The notes under the pieces are model-generated. The model had not been told where the DNA came from. It made no database searches and saw nothing but the letters and a program-made list of their open reading frames with translations. The translations under genes and the position numbers were made by a program. From contig JAIQFP010000005.1 of NCBI GenBank assembly GCA_020073165.1, positions 186,001-250,000 of the forward strand: a stretch of DNA of 64,000 bases, read 5' to 3'. The stretch is from Terriglobia bacterium. Lineage in GTDB: Bacteria > Acidobacteriota > Terriglobia > Terriglobales > Acidobacteriaceae. This document shows positions 46,600-55,601 of this stretch, in pieces (positions within the stretch are counted from its first letter, which is position 1; the number at the start of each line of letters is the position of its first letter).

Positions 46600-47487
46600 T
46601 CAGGCTCGCACTGTCAAGACCGGGCAATGCGCGTGGCAGACGACTTCATACGCCGTGGCCCAGGGCAGGTGAGCCGAGGTGCGGGGTGAGGCCGCGGCGC
46701 GCACTCCCATCACGATGAGGTCGGCCTGGCGCTCCTGGGCAACCTTCAGGATGCCATCGGCCGGGAACTCGAAGCGCACCACGTACTCCGGCTTGCACCA
46801 ATCCGCCGCGTCCATCGGCATCAACTTCTCCAGGCGCCGACGTGCGCCCTCTTGCACATCGTCCTGTTGTTGCACCGGAACCAGGGGAATGGTGTGGAGC
46901 AGCATCAGTTGTGCGTTGTTCTCTTCCGCCATGGACAAGGCATAGGGCAGCGCCTTAAGCGAACCCGCGGAGAAGTCGGTGGCGAACAGGATACGCTTCC
47001 AGTTCTCGAACTGGATCGAGGGACGCACCGCCTTCGGGCCTACGGTCAGCACCGGGCAAGGCGCGAGACGGAAGATCTGCTCGGCCGCGGAGCCCAGCAC
47101 CAGCTTCTTCAGTCCCTGACGGCCGTGGGTACCCAGAACGAGCAGGTCAATGTCGTGCCGCCGGATCAGATCGGACAACACATCCCAGAGTTCGCCCTGC
47201 TCCAACACAGTCTCGTGCACAATTCCCGGCAGCGGATTGCTGCGCAGGAATTCGTTCATCTTGTTCTGCGCATGCTGCCAGGACAGATTCATGTCCAGAG
47301 GCGAGGGTTCCATGGACAGCGTGGGTGGGGGCTCGGGCTCAACCGAGTGCACCACAATCACCTTGGAACCGTACCAGCGCACCAGGGCCTGCACGTAGGG
47401 CAGAGCAGCCTCGGATGCTGAAGAAAAATCCGTGGTGAACAGAATGGTTTTGAGCGAAAGGCGAAGGTTGGTTTGGAGGACTGGCAT
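46600..47487 (-). CDS. Tandem universal stress protein (two UspA domains)
   Basis: 295 residues made of two Usp domains. The first begins LKTILFTTDFSSASEAALPY and ends with the ATP-binding-type signature VLGTHGRQGLKKLVLGSAAEQIFRLAPCPVLTV. The second begins WKRILFATDFSAGSLKALPYAL and ends VMGVRAAASPRTSAHLPWATAYEVVCHAHCPVLTV, where the GxxGx8-9G(S/T) pattern is degraded, so only domain 1 should bind ATP. AGGAGG lies 7 nt before the ATG. Confidence 0.9.
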   Translation of the reverse strand: MPVLQTNLRLSLKTILFTTDFSSASEAALPYVQALVRWYGSKVIVVHSVEPEPPPTLSMEPSPLDMNLSWQHAQNKMNEFLRSNPLPGIVHETVLEQGELWDVLSDLIRRHDIDLLVLGTHGRQGLKKLVLGSAAEQIFRLAPCPVLTVGPKAVRPSIQFENWKRILFATDFSAGSLKALPYALSMAEENNAQLMLLHTIPLVPVQQQDDVQEGARRRLEKLMPMDAADWCKPEYVVRFEFPADGILKVAQERQADLIVMGVRAAASPRTSAHLPWATAYEVVCHAHCPVLTVRA

Positions 47488-47816
47488 GGCACACCTCCTC
47501 GCACGCCGCAGCGGCGCTAGCTCTTCTATACCTTGAGAGTCACGAACTTGCCGTGACCCGAGTCACTGTGCGCTGTGAGGGGTCGCGCGCTGGGCGGCGA
47601 TGTGAAAAGCGCGCCAAATTTTCACAGGAAATTGACTTCCCGGAAACAATTCCGCAATCGGTTCCCGCTAGACTGCGTTCATAACGAGGTGGAACAAGCC
47701 CGCGAGGGCACGAAAGGCTCGCACGAGAGACGGCGTGCGAGCCTCTTGGTTTCTACTCCTCAAGTTCCATCGCGCCCGCGTCCGGATGACGGTGTGAAGT
47801 GGCGCCCAAATGGAAA
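47488..47816. other. Intergenic region with one terminator-like hairpin
   Basis: 329 bases. The only clear structure is the hairpin at 47716-47743. A short plus-strand frame running through it has no ribosome site. Confidence 0.4.
47716..47743 (-). terminator. Terminator-like hairpin downstream of the LolA-like gene
   Basis: Perfect 10-bp stem GGCTCGCACG/CGTGCGAGCC with an 8-nt loop. On the minus strand it is followed by TTTCGT. It lies 74 nt after the stop at 47817. Confidence 0.5.
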
Positions 47817-48716
47817 CTAGGGGATCTCAAAATTCCTTGGGTCAAGAGTCGGATTGCTCAGCACGCGGGTTGTGTCGATTTCCCACTCCACTAGTTTGGT
47901 GAAGCCGTTCTGGAGTTCTTCCTGGAATCGCAAGTCGTAGTGCGACGGCAACGTCAGACCGTCGGCCGCCTGGAACTTGCTGAACCGTTCCTCGATCCGA
48001 TAGCGGGTCTCATTCTGGCGCGCGCTCGCCACCTCTGGACCGGCGGCCATCCCGGGATCAACCAGTCCGGCAGACGGGTCAGGTCCACCAATCCCGGCGT
48101 GCACGGTTGCCTTGTATATGGTCATCACATGCTGGAAAGTCTCCGGGTCAAAATACAGAGTGATAGCCATGTCCGTGCCTTTCTTGGGGTGATAGGAAAG
48201 CGCGTAAAGCTTCCTATCATCGATGTTCTTCAATCCCTCATAGCGGAGCTTGCCTTTCCGCGCGTCCAGGTCAAGCAGGGGCCAACTTGTGGATAAGACT
48301 CCCCCCAGCAGGCCTTCACGCAATGCCAGGTCCTCAGCGCGCAGAAACTGCCCGAATTCGGACCGGCTCTTGTCCGCGTAGGTACCTGCGACGCTGGTCT
48401 TTTCACCATCAGATACGAACACTTCCCCCCGATATTGCTGAGCGTTCACCTTCAGTAACAAATGAAATTTCTGTCCCTCGGAGACCATCGCTGCCCTGCC
48501 TTCGACCTCGCCCGAGCCGCTCACCAATATTCTGTAGACCGCTTTGCCTTCGACTACACGAGTTTTCGCGGCCGCACGTACTTCCGGTGTACCGATGGAA
48601 TTGAGATGACGCTGAAGCACATCCTCCGGCGTCAGACTGGTCTCCCCAACCGCATCCATGACTGCCAGGACAAACAGGATGCAGAAGACGACGTAGTGTT
48701 TGGAGTGTGAAAACAT
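47817..48716 (-). CDS. Exported hypothetical protein, LolA/LppX-like fold
   Basis: 299 residues with a signal peptide (VVFCILFVLAVMDAVGE) and AAGGAAA just before the ATG. It then reads LTPEDVLQRHLNSIGTPE, and beta-strands with alternating hydrophobics follow (EGRAAMVSEGQKFHLLLKV, GEVFVSDGEKTSVAG, YALSYHPKKGTDMAITLYFDPETFQHVM), a pattern like outer-membrane lipoprotein carriers. Assignment to that fold is by pattern only. Confidence 0.6.
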   Translation of the reverse strand: MFSHSKHYVVFCILFVLAVMDAVGETSLTPEDVLQRHLNSIGTPEVRAAAKTRVVEGKAVYRILVSGSGEVEGRAAMVSEGQKFHLLLKVNAQQYRGEVFVSDGEKTSVAGTYADKSRSEFGQFLRAEDLALREGLLGGVLSTSWPLLDLDARKGKLRYEGLKNIDDRKLYALSYHPKKGTDMAITLYFDPETFQHVMTIYKATVHAGIGGPDPSAGLVDPGMAAGPEVASARQNETRYRIEERFSKFQAADGLTLPSHYDLRFQEELQNGFTKLVEWEIDTTRVLSNPTLDPRNFEIP

Positions 48717-49007
48717 TGGGTTTCCTTCCTAATTCTTCTTTCCGTTGCTGGTCCGTCTCGTCCTCGTCGTCATCCAAGAGCAGCCGGAGTCCGACGGACC
48801 GGTTCACGTTCTTGCGAATGAGGTGGCCACCGGCCACCCCCACTTGGCGACAGCTTATCGGACTGGGGCCGGAGCACCTTGTGACCCTGCTCACCGTACC
48901 GGGTGACGCAGGGCCCCGAGGCAACGGGGGCGGGTGGCTGTGGGCAAGCCTAATCGACTGAATTGGCCCGGTGCAAGCGGGGAAGTTGCCATGACAAGCT
49001 GTTGGAG

Positions 49008-50159
49008 TTACTGCGAAGCCACTTCTTCGGAGTTACGTTGCTGGCGCAGTTGCTGGAGGAATTCTTCCTGGCTCAGGGACTCGTGGTGGCGGAGAAGTTC
49101 GAGCAGCGGGTCTTCCATCTCCTGCGGCTGACCAGAGTTGACGTAGCTGTCGTCGGCAGCCAGGGCACGCGGGGTGATCAGCAACTCGGGCATAGTTCCC
49201 GGTTGGCTGGTCAGGAATTCGATGAAGCGGGCGACTTGGGCGCGCTGCGCGGGCGTGGCTGAGGCGAACTCGATGCCCATGCCGAATTCGGGATGCATGA
49301 CGCGCACCATGCCTTCAGCCTCGACTTCGATGTCGGCGACCTTCAGGCCAAGCGTAATTCCCGAGCGCTCAGGAAAGGGCGACGCGGTTTCGACGTAGCA
49401 TCCGCCCAGGCTGAGATCGGTGAGCTTGCATTCGGAAACCGGATCGGGCTCCTCCGGAGGAAGCTCCTGGGCGTTGCTGGTGACCCAGGCGTGCAGGCTG
49501 GTATGGAGGTTATCAGGAAGATCAACGAAGCGAATGCCGGACTGCCCGTTGGGATTGGCCCAGCATACCTCGCCGCGAATGTCGAAATCACCGCCGCCGT
49601 CGGGCAAGGCAAAGCGGGCGCTGATGGCGGCGGCTGGACACAGGGGCTGAGCGGAGAGCAGGTCCATGCCATCTTCGCTGAGATCGAGCAGGATACCTTC
49701 CACTTCCGGGCCATTGGGTTCGCCGTTCTGGGCTCCATTATGAAGGCGGAGTTGGACTGGAACTTGCACCGCCACACGGAAACCGCGGCGGCGCTCGCGC
49801 TTGATCAGCGCGGTGGCAGAGCGCAGGCTGGCTTGGGCTTGCGATTCGGTGATCGGCTTGTAAAGCACGAAATTGGCGCCAGCGCCGAAGACGTTGCGGA
49901 CGCGGGTCTTGTCGCTCAACAGGGCAACCGTGACGGCGGAGTTTCCAGACGAGTGCTGGGTCGCGTTCTGCAGCACCAGGGCAGCACTGTGCGGGTCGTC
50001 GTAGTCGACGATGACGGCGTCAAACTTTTGCTCGGTCAGGCGGACCAGGGCGTCGGGATAGCCACAGGACTGCACCCCGACACCGGACCCGGACAGGACC
50101 GGAGTGAGCACCGCTGCTGCGTCGTCGTCTTTGGAAACCAGGAGTGCCTGAAACGTCAT
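49008..50159 (-). CDS. Response-regulator receiver fused to two PilZ domains
   Basis: 383 residues. The N-terminal receiver-like domain (1-120) has a candidate phospho-acceptor in DAVIVDYDD and the conserved Lys in FVLYKPI. Two PilZ domains follow: the first at KRERRRGFRVAVQVPVQLRL with LLDLSEDGMDLLS, the second at KLTDLSLGGCYVETASPFP. The second lacks an obvious RxxxR and may not bind c-di-GMP. The protein could integrate phosphorelay and c-di-GMP input. No kinase gene is adjacent. Confidence 0.75.
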   Translation of the reverse strand: MTFQALLVSKDDDAAAVLTPVLSGSGVGVQSCGYPDALVRLTEQKFDAVIVDYDDPHSAALVLQNATQHSSGNSAVTVALLSDKTRVRNVFGAGANFVLYKPITESQAQASLRSATALIKRERRRGFRVAVQVPVQLRLHNGAQNGEPNGPEVEGILLDLSEDGMDLLSAQPLCPAAAISARFALPDGGGDFDIRGEVCWANPNGQSGIRFVDLPDNLHTSLHAWVTSNAQELPPEEPDPVSECKLTDLSLGGCYVETASPFPERSGITLGLKVADIEVEAEGMVRVMHPEFGMGIEFASATPAQRAQVARFIEFLTSQPGTMPELLITPRALAADDSYVNSGQPQEMEDPLLELLRHHESLSQEEFLQQLRQQRNSEEVASQ

Positions 50160-50186
50160 AAGCCGCTTACCTGCCGCCAGTAGAAT

Positions 50187-50441
50187 TTACGGCCAACGAG
50201 GAGCGCGAGTAGCGGGCTTGACAGGCGCTGCCTGGTTGGTGGCGGAGGCGGCTCGGGACATCGGCTGCTGGGTTTCCTCTTCCGTCTCAGCCAGCACCAC
50301 GTTCTCTTCATCGTCGCTATCCGTTAGCAAAGGGGCGACTTCCCGCAGCTTATCCGCCGCCTGCTGCAGGGCCTCAATCTGCTTGGCCAGCTGGGCATAC
50401 TTGGCTTGCTTACGGCGCAAGACCTCGTGAATGTCTTTCAT
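50187..50441 (-). CDS. Small coiled-coil hypothetical protein
   Basis: 84 residues from ATG 50441 with a GGGGG-type ribosome site about 5 nt upstream. The N-terminal half is a strong heptad helix (VLRRKQAKYAQLAKQIEALQQAADKLREVAPLL); the C-terminal half is acidic, then Pro/Ala-rich and probably disordered. It ends 27 nt upstream of the receiver-PilZ gene on the same strand, suggesting one transcript. No family is recognised. Confidence 0.6.
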   Translation of the reverse strand: MKDIHEVLRRKQAKYAQLAKQIEALQQAADKLREVAPLLTDSDDEENVVLAETEEETQQPMSRAASATNQAAPVKPATRAPRWP

Positions 50442-51157
50442 ACAACCCCCTTTAGCGAATTTACGGAGGGAGGCAGGCGGGGTCAACGGATATCCCCGGG
50501 CGGGAGATTACGGGGGTAACCCGGGAGCGGGGATGGGACGTGGTGGGGCTGAGAATGCCCCACTGTAGCCCGGCGGGGCGCCATGCGCTAGTTCCGCATG
50601 GCCGTTTCGTGCCAGGCTGATGGCACGAACGTGGGATTTACAGTTCCCATCCCAACTCGTACCTTGAACGTGAGCAGTTCTGGGGGAGGGCTGTTCGGGC
50701 GTCCCACGATCCGCAAGGATCCGGGGCGCTTCTTATTTGGGGGCAAATTTTCCCGCCTCCTGCTTCCTGGCTGACCCGGTACTTTTTGCTCACCCAGTTG
50801 GTAGGCGGTCTCAGCCCGCGCTTCACTTCATCAATCCTCGCCATGTCTACGGTGTCAAGCGCACCCTTACCCATAGAGACTTCCGGCCACGGAAGGCCTT
50901 CTCAGTCCGGCAATCCGGCTAGAGAAATAATGGTTAATCACACAGACCAGTGATCCAAGTCACAGCATGGGCTCCGCCATCCCGATAAACTCCGCCTCCA
51001 ATTGCCGATGGCCCGGCTCGGCTTAAGAAGCAGTACCCCACGGCGGAGCCGGAACACTGAACTCTAAAACCCAGAACCTAAGGTGGAGCAGCCCGTTCCC
51101 CAAGAATTGGCGAGGCACTCTGTCACAGCAGCGACATCGAGACACAGGAGAGATTTC
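50442..51157. other. Long divergent intergenic region, no gene seen
   Basis: 716 bases between the coiled-coil gene and the copper-oxidase gene. A perfect hairpin (TCGTGCCA, 6-nt loop, TGGCACGA) lies at 50607-50628. Open frames near 50638-50922 have no ribosome site or resemblance to anything. Promoters for both flanking genes should be here but none stands out. Confidence 0.4.
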
Positions 51158-52729
51158 ATGGTGAGCACTTGGCGCAGTCAGACACGATATCTGACTTCTA
51201 TGGTTGTCACGCTGATGTTGATTTTTCTGATCGCGTTGCCGGTTTTGGCGCAACCGGCCACGACTGCGGCGCCGGGCAAGGCGTCGCCGCCAGCCGCCTC
51301 GCAAGCGCTGGTCAAGAAGCACGCCGACAAAGCGGATCCCAGTTTAGTGGGATCGTGGACTGCGCCCATTCCCTGGGGCGTAACCGCCATCCATGCGGCG
51401 CTGTTGCACACCGGCGCCGCGGGCCAGGTCTTGGGCTGGTGGTATCCGTTGGGCACAGCCACGCACTCTCCAGCCAAGCTGCTGGACCTGGCCACGGGCA
51501 CGGTCACCGACGTGACCATACCCTTCGACGGCGACTTTTTCTGCGCCGGGCAAACCGTGATGGCGGATGGCCGGGTGCTGGTGACTGGCGGGCTGGTGGG
51601 CAATCCCTACCCGGGGGTTCCTGACAAGGGCCACCCGCTGACCGCGATTTTTGATCCCGTCACTGCGACCTGGTCGCAGGGACCCAGCATGAATTTCGCG
51701 CGCTGGTATCCCACAAACATGGAGATGTCCAGCGGGAAGATCCTGACATTGACCGGGAAGAATGCCGACGCCACCGCGATTGTGTTGGCCATGGAGGTGC
51801 TTGACCCCGCTACCAACCAATGGACAACGCTGCCCTCGAGCGCGAATATTCCGCCGGTCAGCGACACTTACCTGAAGATGAAACAGCTACCTTCGGGAAA
51901 AATCTTCGAGGCCGGGGCCAATGCTCAGACCAGGATGTTCAGTCCGGCCACCAACCGCTGGACCAACGTGGGCAAGATGAACTTTGGCACGCGGTATCAC
52001 GGAGCCTCGGTACTGCTGCCGGGATTGACCAAAGTGTTGACCGCGGGTGGGACCCTGACCTATCCCGGGGGCGGGGCCACGGCGACCGCCGAGGTGATTG
52101 ATCTTTCGGCAGCAACCCCGCAGTGGAGCTATGTCGCTCCCATGAACATCCCTCGCTATAACGCCAACCTGCTGCTGCTGGCCGACGGGACTGTGCTGGT
52201 GGTGGGCGGTGCGCAAACCAAGAAGTACTCCGACCCCGTGCATGTGCCAGAGCTATATGACCCCTTAGCCAACACCTGGACGGAGATGGCGACGCAAACT
52301 GCGCCACGCACTTATCACTCGACCGCTCTGCTGCTCCCCGATGGGACGGTTTGGTCGGGCGGGTCGGATGATCCCTTCAACGTGAATACGGGAAACGCGT
52401 ATGAGATTTTCAGCCCTCCGTATTTATTCAAGGGAGCACGGCCCACGATCACCACGGCGCCAACCTCGGTTGGCTACAACCAGAAGTTCACCATCACCAC
52501 GCCGGATGCGGCCAACATCCGCACCGTGGCGCTGGTCCGGCCAGGAGCCACCACGCACGACGATGAGATGGATCAGCGTTATGTAATCCTGCCATTCACG
52601 CGGGGGAGCGGGCAACTGACCGCCACCTCGCCTCCGAATGGAAATTACGCCCCTCCGGGATACTACATGCTGGTGATTGTGAACTCGAACGGGGTGCCGT
52701 CGATCATGCCGTTTGTCCAACTGATGTAG
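51158..52729 (+). CDS. Secreted copper radical oxidase, galactose/glyoxal-oxidase-like
   Basis: 523 residues from ATG 51158 (AGGAG upstream). Signal peptide VVTLMLIFLIALPVLAQ, a seven-blade kelch propeller and a C-terminal DUF1929-type immunoglobulin domain. The residues needed for the Tyr-Cys radical copper site are all visible by motif: Cys129 in DGDFFCAGQ, Tyr184 in ARWYPT, Tyr386-His387 in TYHSTALLLPDG and His467 in GATTHDDEMDQRY. FCAG and RWYPT resemble glyoxal oxidases (AA5) more than galactose oxidase. Expected to oxidise an alcohol or aldehyde and release hydrogen peroxide. Confidence 0.85.
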   Translation: MVSTWRSQTRYLTSMVVTLMLIFLIALPVLAQPATTAAPGKASPPAASQALVKKHADKADPSLVGSWTAPIPWGVTAIHAALLHTGAAGQVLGWWYPLGTATHSPAKLLDLATGTVTDVTIPFDGDFFCAGQTVMADGRVLVTGGLVGNPYPGVPDKGHPLTAIFDPVTATWSQGPSMNFARWYPTNMEMSSGKILTLTGKNADATAIVLAMEVLDPATNQWTTLPSSANIPPVSDTYLKMKQLPSGKIFEAGANAQTRMFSPATNRWTNVGKMNFGTRYHGASVLLPGLTKVLTAGGTLTYPGGGATATAEVIDLSAATPQWSYVAPMNIPRYNANLLLLADGTVLVVGGAQTKKYSDPVHVPELYDPLANTWTEMATQTAPRTYHSTALLLPDGTVWSGGSDDPFNVNTGNAYEIFSPPYLFKGARPTITTAPTSVGYNQKFTITTPDAANIRTVALVRPGATTHDDEMDQRYVILPFTRGSGQLTATSPPNGNYAPPGYYMLVIVNSNGVPSIMPFVQLM

Positions 52730-52748
52730 ACGGGTCTGGGAAGGCTCA

Positions 52749-52774
52749 GGCGGGGCCGGAAGGCCCCGCCTTTT
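52749..52774 (+). terminator. Strong rho-independent terminator
   Basis: Nine-bp stem GGCGGGGCC/GGCCCCGCC with tetraloop GGAA, followed by TTTTCTT. It lies 20 nt after the oxidase stop. Confidence 0.85.
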
Positions 52775-52815
52775 CTTGTGATGTCAATCTCCGCGGAGAA
52801 GTGGCGGTGGAGGCC

Positions 52816-54564
52816 CTATGCAGGCGAAGCCATGCTGGTGTCACCGGCCGAAACCGGCACCTGAGTGGGAGCCGTACCCGACATGACGCTTTCGAAGGCC
52901 TCGCGCGTATCGAACCACTGCTGCCGGGAGAAGCCAAGATCGATCGGCCGCTGCTGGCTGCGGATGGTTTTGAACTGGCCGCGGTTGTACTCCGCGATCT
53001 TCCGCCGAACCTCGATCCCTGTCCGTTCCTTCTCCGGGCCTTCCGCCATCTTCTGATACGCGTCAATTTCCCCCAGGAAAACGCGGGTGGAGTCGATCAG
53101 CTGGCGGATGCGGTCGGCGATGCCGCCCGGCATCATCCCGTACTTCTCTTTCAGGTCGGTGAGGGCGCGGACCGACTCGTAGGAGACGTCCACCAGTTCG
53201 TCGCGGCTCAGCCATTGGGTTTCGTAGTTGAGACGATCTCTCCAGTTCATGCTGACCAAGGCTTTGCGATGATCCTCAAGGGTGCGGTGGAATATCTTGT
53301 ATCCCCATTGGTCGGCGTTGTCGTAAATCTCGCTGCCGGAATCAAGGAAGGGAAGCATCGGGCAGATGTAGGGCGTGACGGATTTTCCTTTGTATTTCTT
53401 AAGCAGGTGATCGCAGTAATCCACCGTGCCCATCACGTTCTCGCGGGTCTGCTTGGGCAGGCCGAGCATGAAGTAGATCTCGAAGGAATAGACGTCATCC
53501 ATGAGGGCGTCCATGAAGTCTTCCATCTCCTGCATGGTGTACTTGCCGCGGCCGCTGGCTTTGGCGACTTCGAGATCGTGGGAATCCGGCGAAAGTTCGA
53601 TCACGGCTTTGCAGGGCTGCGCCATCTTGCGGCCTTTTTCCACGCTGGGGAGCCGGTGCAGACTGAAGTGGACGCAATCGATCTTGTCATCCACGAAAAC
53701 ATCCGTGCCCGCCTCGAACAACGCCGGATACTCATGCCAGAAATCGATCATGGTCACGGTATGGTTGCCCTTGGTGGACTGTGCGATGCTGGCCAATTCC
53801 GCCTTCAGGGCTTCCGGAGATTTCTGAACGCGGGCCGGGCCGGTATCGAGCCCCATGTGCTTCTTGAAGAAGTAGCGGCTTCCTCCGCACCAGCGGCAGC
53901 CATATTCGCAGCCGGCCTGGGGAATGACGATGTTGTAAGGGGTCATACCCTTGCGGTCCCCGGTGAAGACCTTAGTCCAGTCCACTGCGGAAGACAGAAC
54001 CCGCGGCACATACGAGAGCGGATTCACATGCGCCTCGCCATTGTGCTTCCAAGTCAGGTTGGGAACGTCCTTCAGCGCGTCCGGAGAATTCTTAGCCTTC
54101 ATCAGGGTCTCGAGCGGCATCAGGGTGTCGTAGCCACGCACGACATAATCAATCTGCGGGTACCGAATCAATTCTTCGTGATAGTAGGTGGAAGCGATGC
54201 CCCCCACCACCGTCTTGGCATTGGGATGGATCTTCTTATACAGCTTGAAGAGTTCCAGGGCGCCGTGGGCGTGGACCTGCCAATGCAGGTCAATGCCGAT
54301 GTAGTCGGCGGGAGCCTTCTCGAAAAATTCTTCGACGTCGAACTCGGGGTCGCGCAACATCTGCGAGGCCACGTTGAAAAACTCGGACGTATACCCGCAC
54401 TTCTGCAGGTGTTGCTTGATGGCGAAGATCCCGACCGGTGGCATTTCGAAAATCGGGCTGATGTGGACGCTATCGGAGTTGCTCAAGTAGGCGAACAACA
54501 CGTCGTCCATCTTGCGAAAGTCGTAGACGCTGGGGGCGTGCACCAGAATCATGTCAAACTTCAC
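52816..54564 (-). CDS. B12-binding-domain radical SAM protein (Ta0216/TIGR04190-like)
   Basis: 582 residues, GTG start with GAGGTGAT just upstream. The N-terminal region (about 1-180) is a cobalamin-binding-like Rossmann fold (MILVHAPSVYDF, ADYIGIDLHWQVHAHGALEL, TVVGGIASTYYHEEL). The radical-SAM cluster motif is AGCEYGCRWCGGSRYFF. The C-terminal region is helical. It resembles the Ta0216 class of B12/radical SAM proteins, whose reaction is not known to me. It stands alone, with no modified substrate gene visible. Confidence 0.8.
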   Translation of the reverse strand: MKFDMILVHAPSVYDFRKMDDVLFAYLSNSDSVHISPIFEMPPVGIFAIKQHLQKCGYTSEFFNVASQMLRDPEFDVEEFFEKAPADYIGIDLHWQVHAHGALELFKLYKKIHPNAKTVVGGIASTYYHEELIRYPQIDYVVRGYDTLMPLETLMKAKNSPDALKDVPNLTWKHNGEAHVNPLSYVPRVLSSAVDWTKVFTGDRKGMTPYNIVIPQAGCEYGCRWCGGSRYFFKKHMGLDTGPARVQKSPEALKAELASIAQSTKGNHTVTMIDFWHEYPALFEAGTDVFVDDKIDCVHFSLHRLPSVEKGRKMAQPCKAVIELSPDSHDLEVAKASGRGKYTMQEMEDFMDALMDDVYSFEIYFMLGLPKQTRENVMGTVDYCDHLLKKYKGKSVTPYICPMLPFLDSGSEIYDNADQWGYKIFHRTLEDHRKALVSMNWRDRLNYETQWLSRDELVDVSYESVRALTDLKEKYGMMPGGIADRIRQLIDSTRVFLGEIDAYQKMAEGPEKERTGIEVRRKIAEYNRGQFKTIRSQQRPIDLGFSRQQWFDTREAFESVMSGTAPTQVPVSAGDTSMASPA

Positions 54565-54917
54565 GTATCACCTCGAGGTTGATGACGGTCAAAAACAACC
54601 GCAAGTCACTTCCCAACCAGCAGGTCACTCGGCAATGAGCGTTCGCCTAGGACGGGACAATATATCGGAAAGCGGCAGCCGGCCGCTTCGTACACGTATG
54701 CCCCACAAGTTGTAGGGATGGGAGCAGTTGAACTGCCAACCAAGGGAAGACGCGGAACCTATTGAAAACACAACACAACAACCCAAGTTTACGCGAGATG
54801 GGGAACGGCCTACATGACCGTATTCTGCAAGAAGTTGCCTAACCAACTAAGAAAACTGCGATCCCCGGGGCAAGGGCCCCACGCATGGCCTGCCCCGGTG
54901 TAAGGCCCCAGGTGAGT
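54565..54917. other. Intergenic region between radical SAM gene and tRNA
   Basis: 353 bases. A 73-residue minus-strand frame is present but has no ribosome site and an implausible composition. Nothing else stands out. Confidence 0.4.
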
Positions 54918-54994
54918 TGGCGGACCCGGAGAGACTTGAACTCCCAACCGCTGCGTTCGAAGCGCAGTGCTCTATCCAGTTGAGCTACGGGTCC
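54918..54994 (-). tRNA. tRNA-Arg (anticodon TCG)
   Basis: 77 nt with an encoded CCA. Acceptor GGACCCG/CGGGTCC, D-arm GCTC...GAGC, anticodon stem CTGCG/CGCAG around loop CTTCGAA (anticodon TCG), T-arm GGGAG-TTCAAGT-CTCTC, discriminator G. All stems pair. Confidence 0.97.
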
Positions 54995-55070
54995 GCGTGT
55001 CCAGCAAAGCGTAGCAGATTTTCCCGGGAGACGGTCGAGGCGGCACCTTGCTATGCTGAAGGACTCGATA

Positions 55071-55322
55071 ATGAACCCACTCACGGCATTTGGCCTGTTC
55101 GCGGTCACTGCGATGCTGGTGTGCTACGCCCTGGAGAAGCGCAGCCCGTGGTTCGTCCTGGCATTTGCCGCGTCCTGCGTGCTGGCGTCCGTCTACGGCT
55201 TCCTGCAGGGAGCTTGGCCCTTCGGGTTGGTGGAGGCGGTATGGGCCGTCGTAGCATGGCGACGCTGGCGCTCGGCAGTTTCGGCAGAGGGCGGGGCAGA
55301 ACGGAGGAGTGGCGCGCCCTGA
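55071..55322 (+). CDS. Small membrane protein, 3' end running into an att-like repeat
   Basis: 83 residues from ATG 55071, preceded by AAGGA at 7 nt. Two to three hydrophobic helices (LTAFGLFAVTAMLVCYALE, WFVLAFAASCVLASVYGFL, FGLVEAVWAVVAWRRW). The stop codon (55320-55322) lies inside a copy of the tRNA-Arg 3' end, so the last residues (ERRSGAP) may be an altered C-terminus created by insertion. No function recognised. Confidence 0.65.
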   Translation: MNPLTAFGLFAVTAMLVCYALEKRSPWFVLAFAASCVLASVYGFLQGAWPFGLVEAVWAVVAWRRWRSAVSAEGGAERRSGAP

Positions 55323-55334
55323 GAGATTCGAACT
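55310..55334 (-). repeat. Partial att-like duplicate of the tRNA-Arg(ACG) 3' end
   Basis: 25 nt identical to 55415-55439, covering CCA, acceptor strand, T-stem strand and T-loop, then diverging. It lies 105 bp left of the longer fragment and may be the scar of an earlier integration or excision. Confidence 0.6.
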
Positions 55335-55381
55335 TGAGGCGTTGTGCGGGCGTGAGCGAAGCGGGAGCCCGCAGCCGAAAT

Positions 55382-55402
55382 GCCGAGCGTAGCGAGGGAT
55401 CT
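55382..55402. repeat. Dispersed-repeat fragment (CGAGCGTAGCGAGGGATCT)
   Basis: Shares GCGAGGGATCT with 8526-8536. It sits between the two tRNA-like fragments. Confidence 0.35.
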
Positions 55403-55414
55403 AGCGGGAAAGCA

Positions 55415-55461
55415 TGGCGCGCCCTGAGAGATTCGAACTCCCGACCTTCTGGTTCGTAGCC
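55415..55461 (-). mobile_element. Left attachment site: 47-nt 3' fragment of tRNA-Arg(ACG)
   Basis: Read on the minus strand it has GG, anticodon loop CTACGAA (anticodon ACG), 3' anticodon strand CCAGA, variable AGGTC, T-arm GGGAG-TTCGAAT-CTCTC, acceptor AGGGCGC, G and CCA. Homology stops just 5' of the anticodon loop, where the missing strand should begin. This is the classic scar of tyrosine-integrase insertion at an anticodon loop. The restored full tRNA should lie past the integrase, right of the window. Confidence 0.8.
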
Positions 55462-55601
55462 CAATGGGGCGGGGAACAGAGACAACCGTGGTGCGCTAAG
55501 TTCAACAAAATACATGCAACGGGGTGCGGAATGTATGACCATTTTGCACCCCGTTGTACCTGAAACACGGACAAAACACGGACAGTCAGGGGAAAACCAG
55601 A

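Noticed and set aside
50638-50922. Overlapping short ORFs in the long intergenic region
   Set aside because: No ribosome site or family resemblance on either strand.
54625-54846. 73-residue minus-strand ORF beside tRNA-Arg(TCG)
   Set aside because: No ribosome site and implausible composition; left as intergenic.
55310-55334. Possible second functional tRNA gene
   Set aside because: Only the CCA, acceptor and part of the T-arm are present; it cannot fold as a tRNA and is treated as a repeat.
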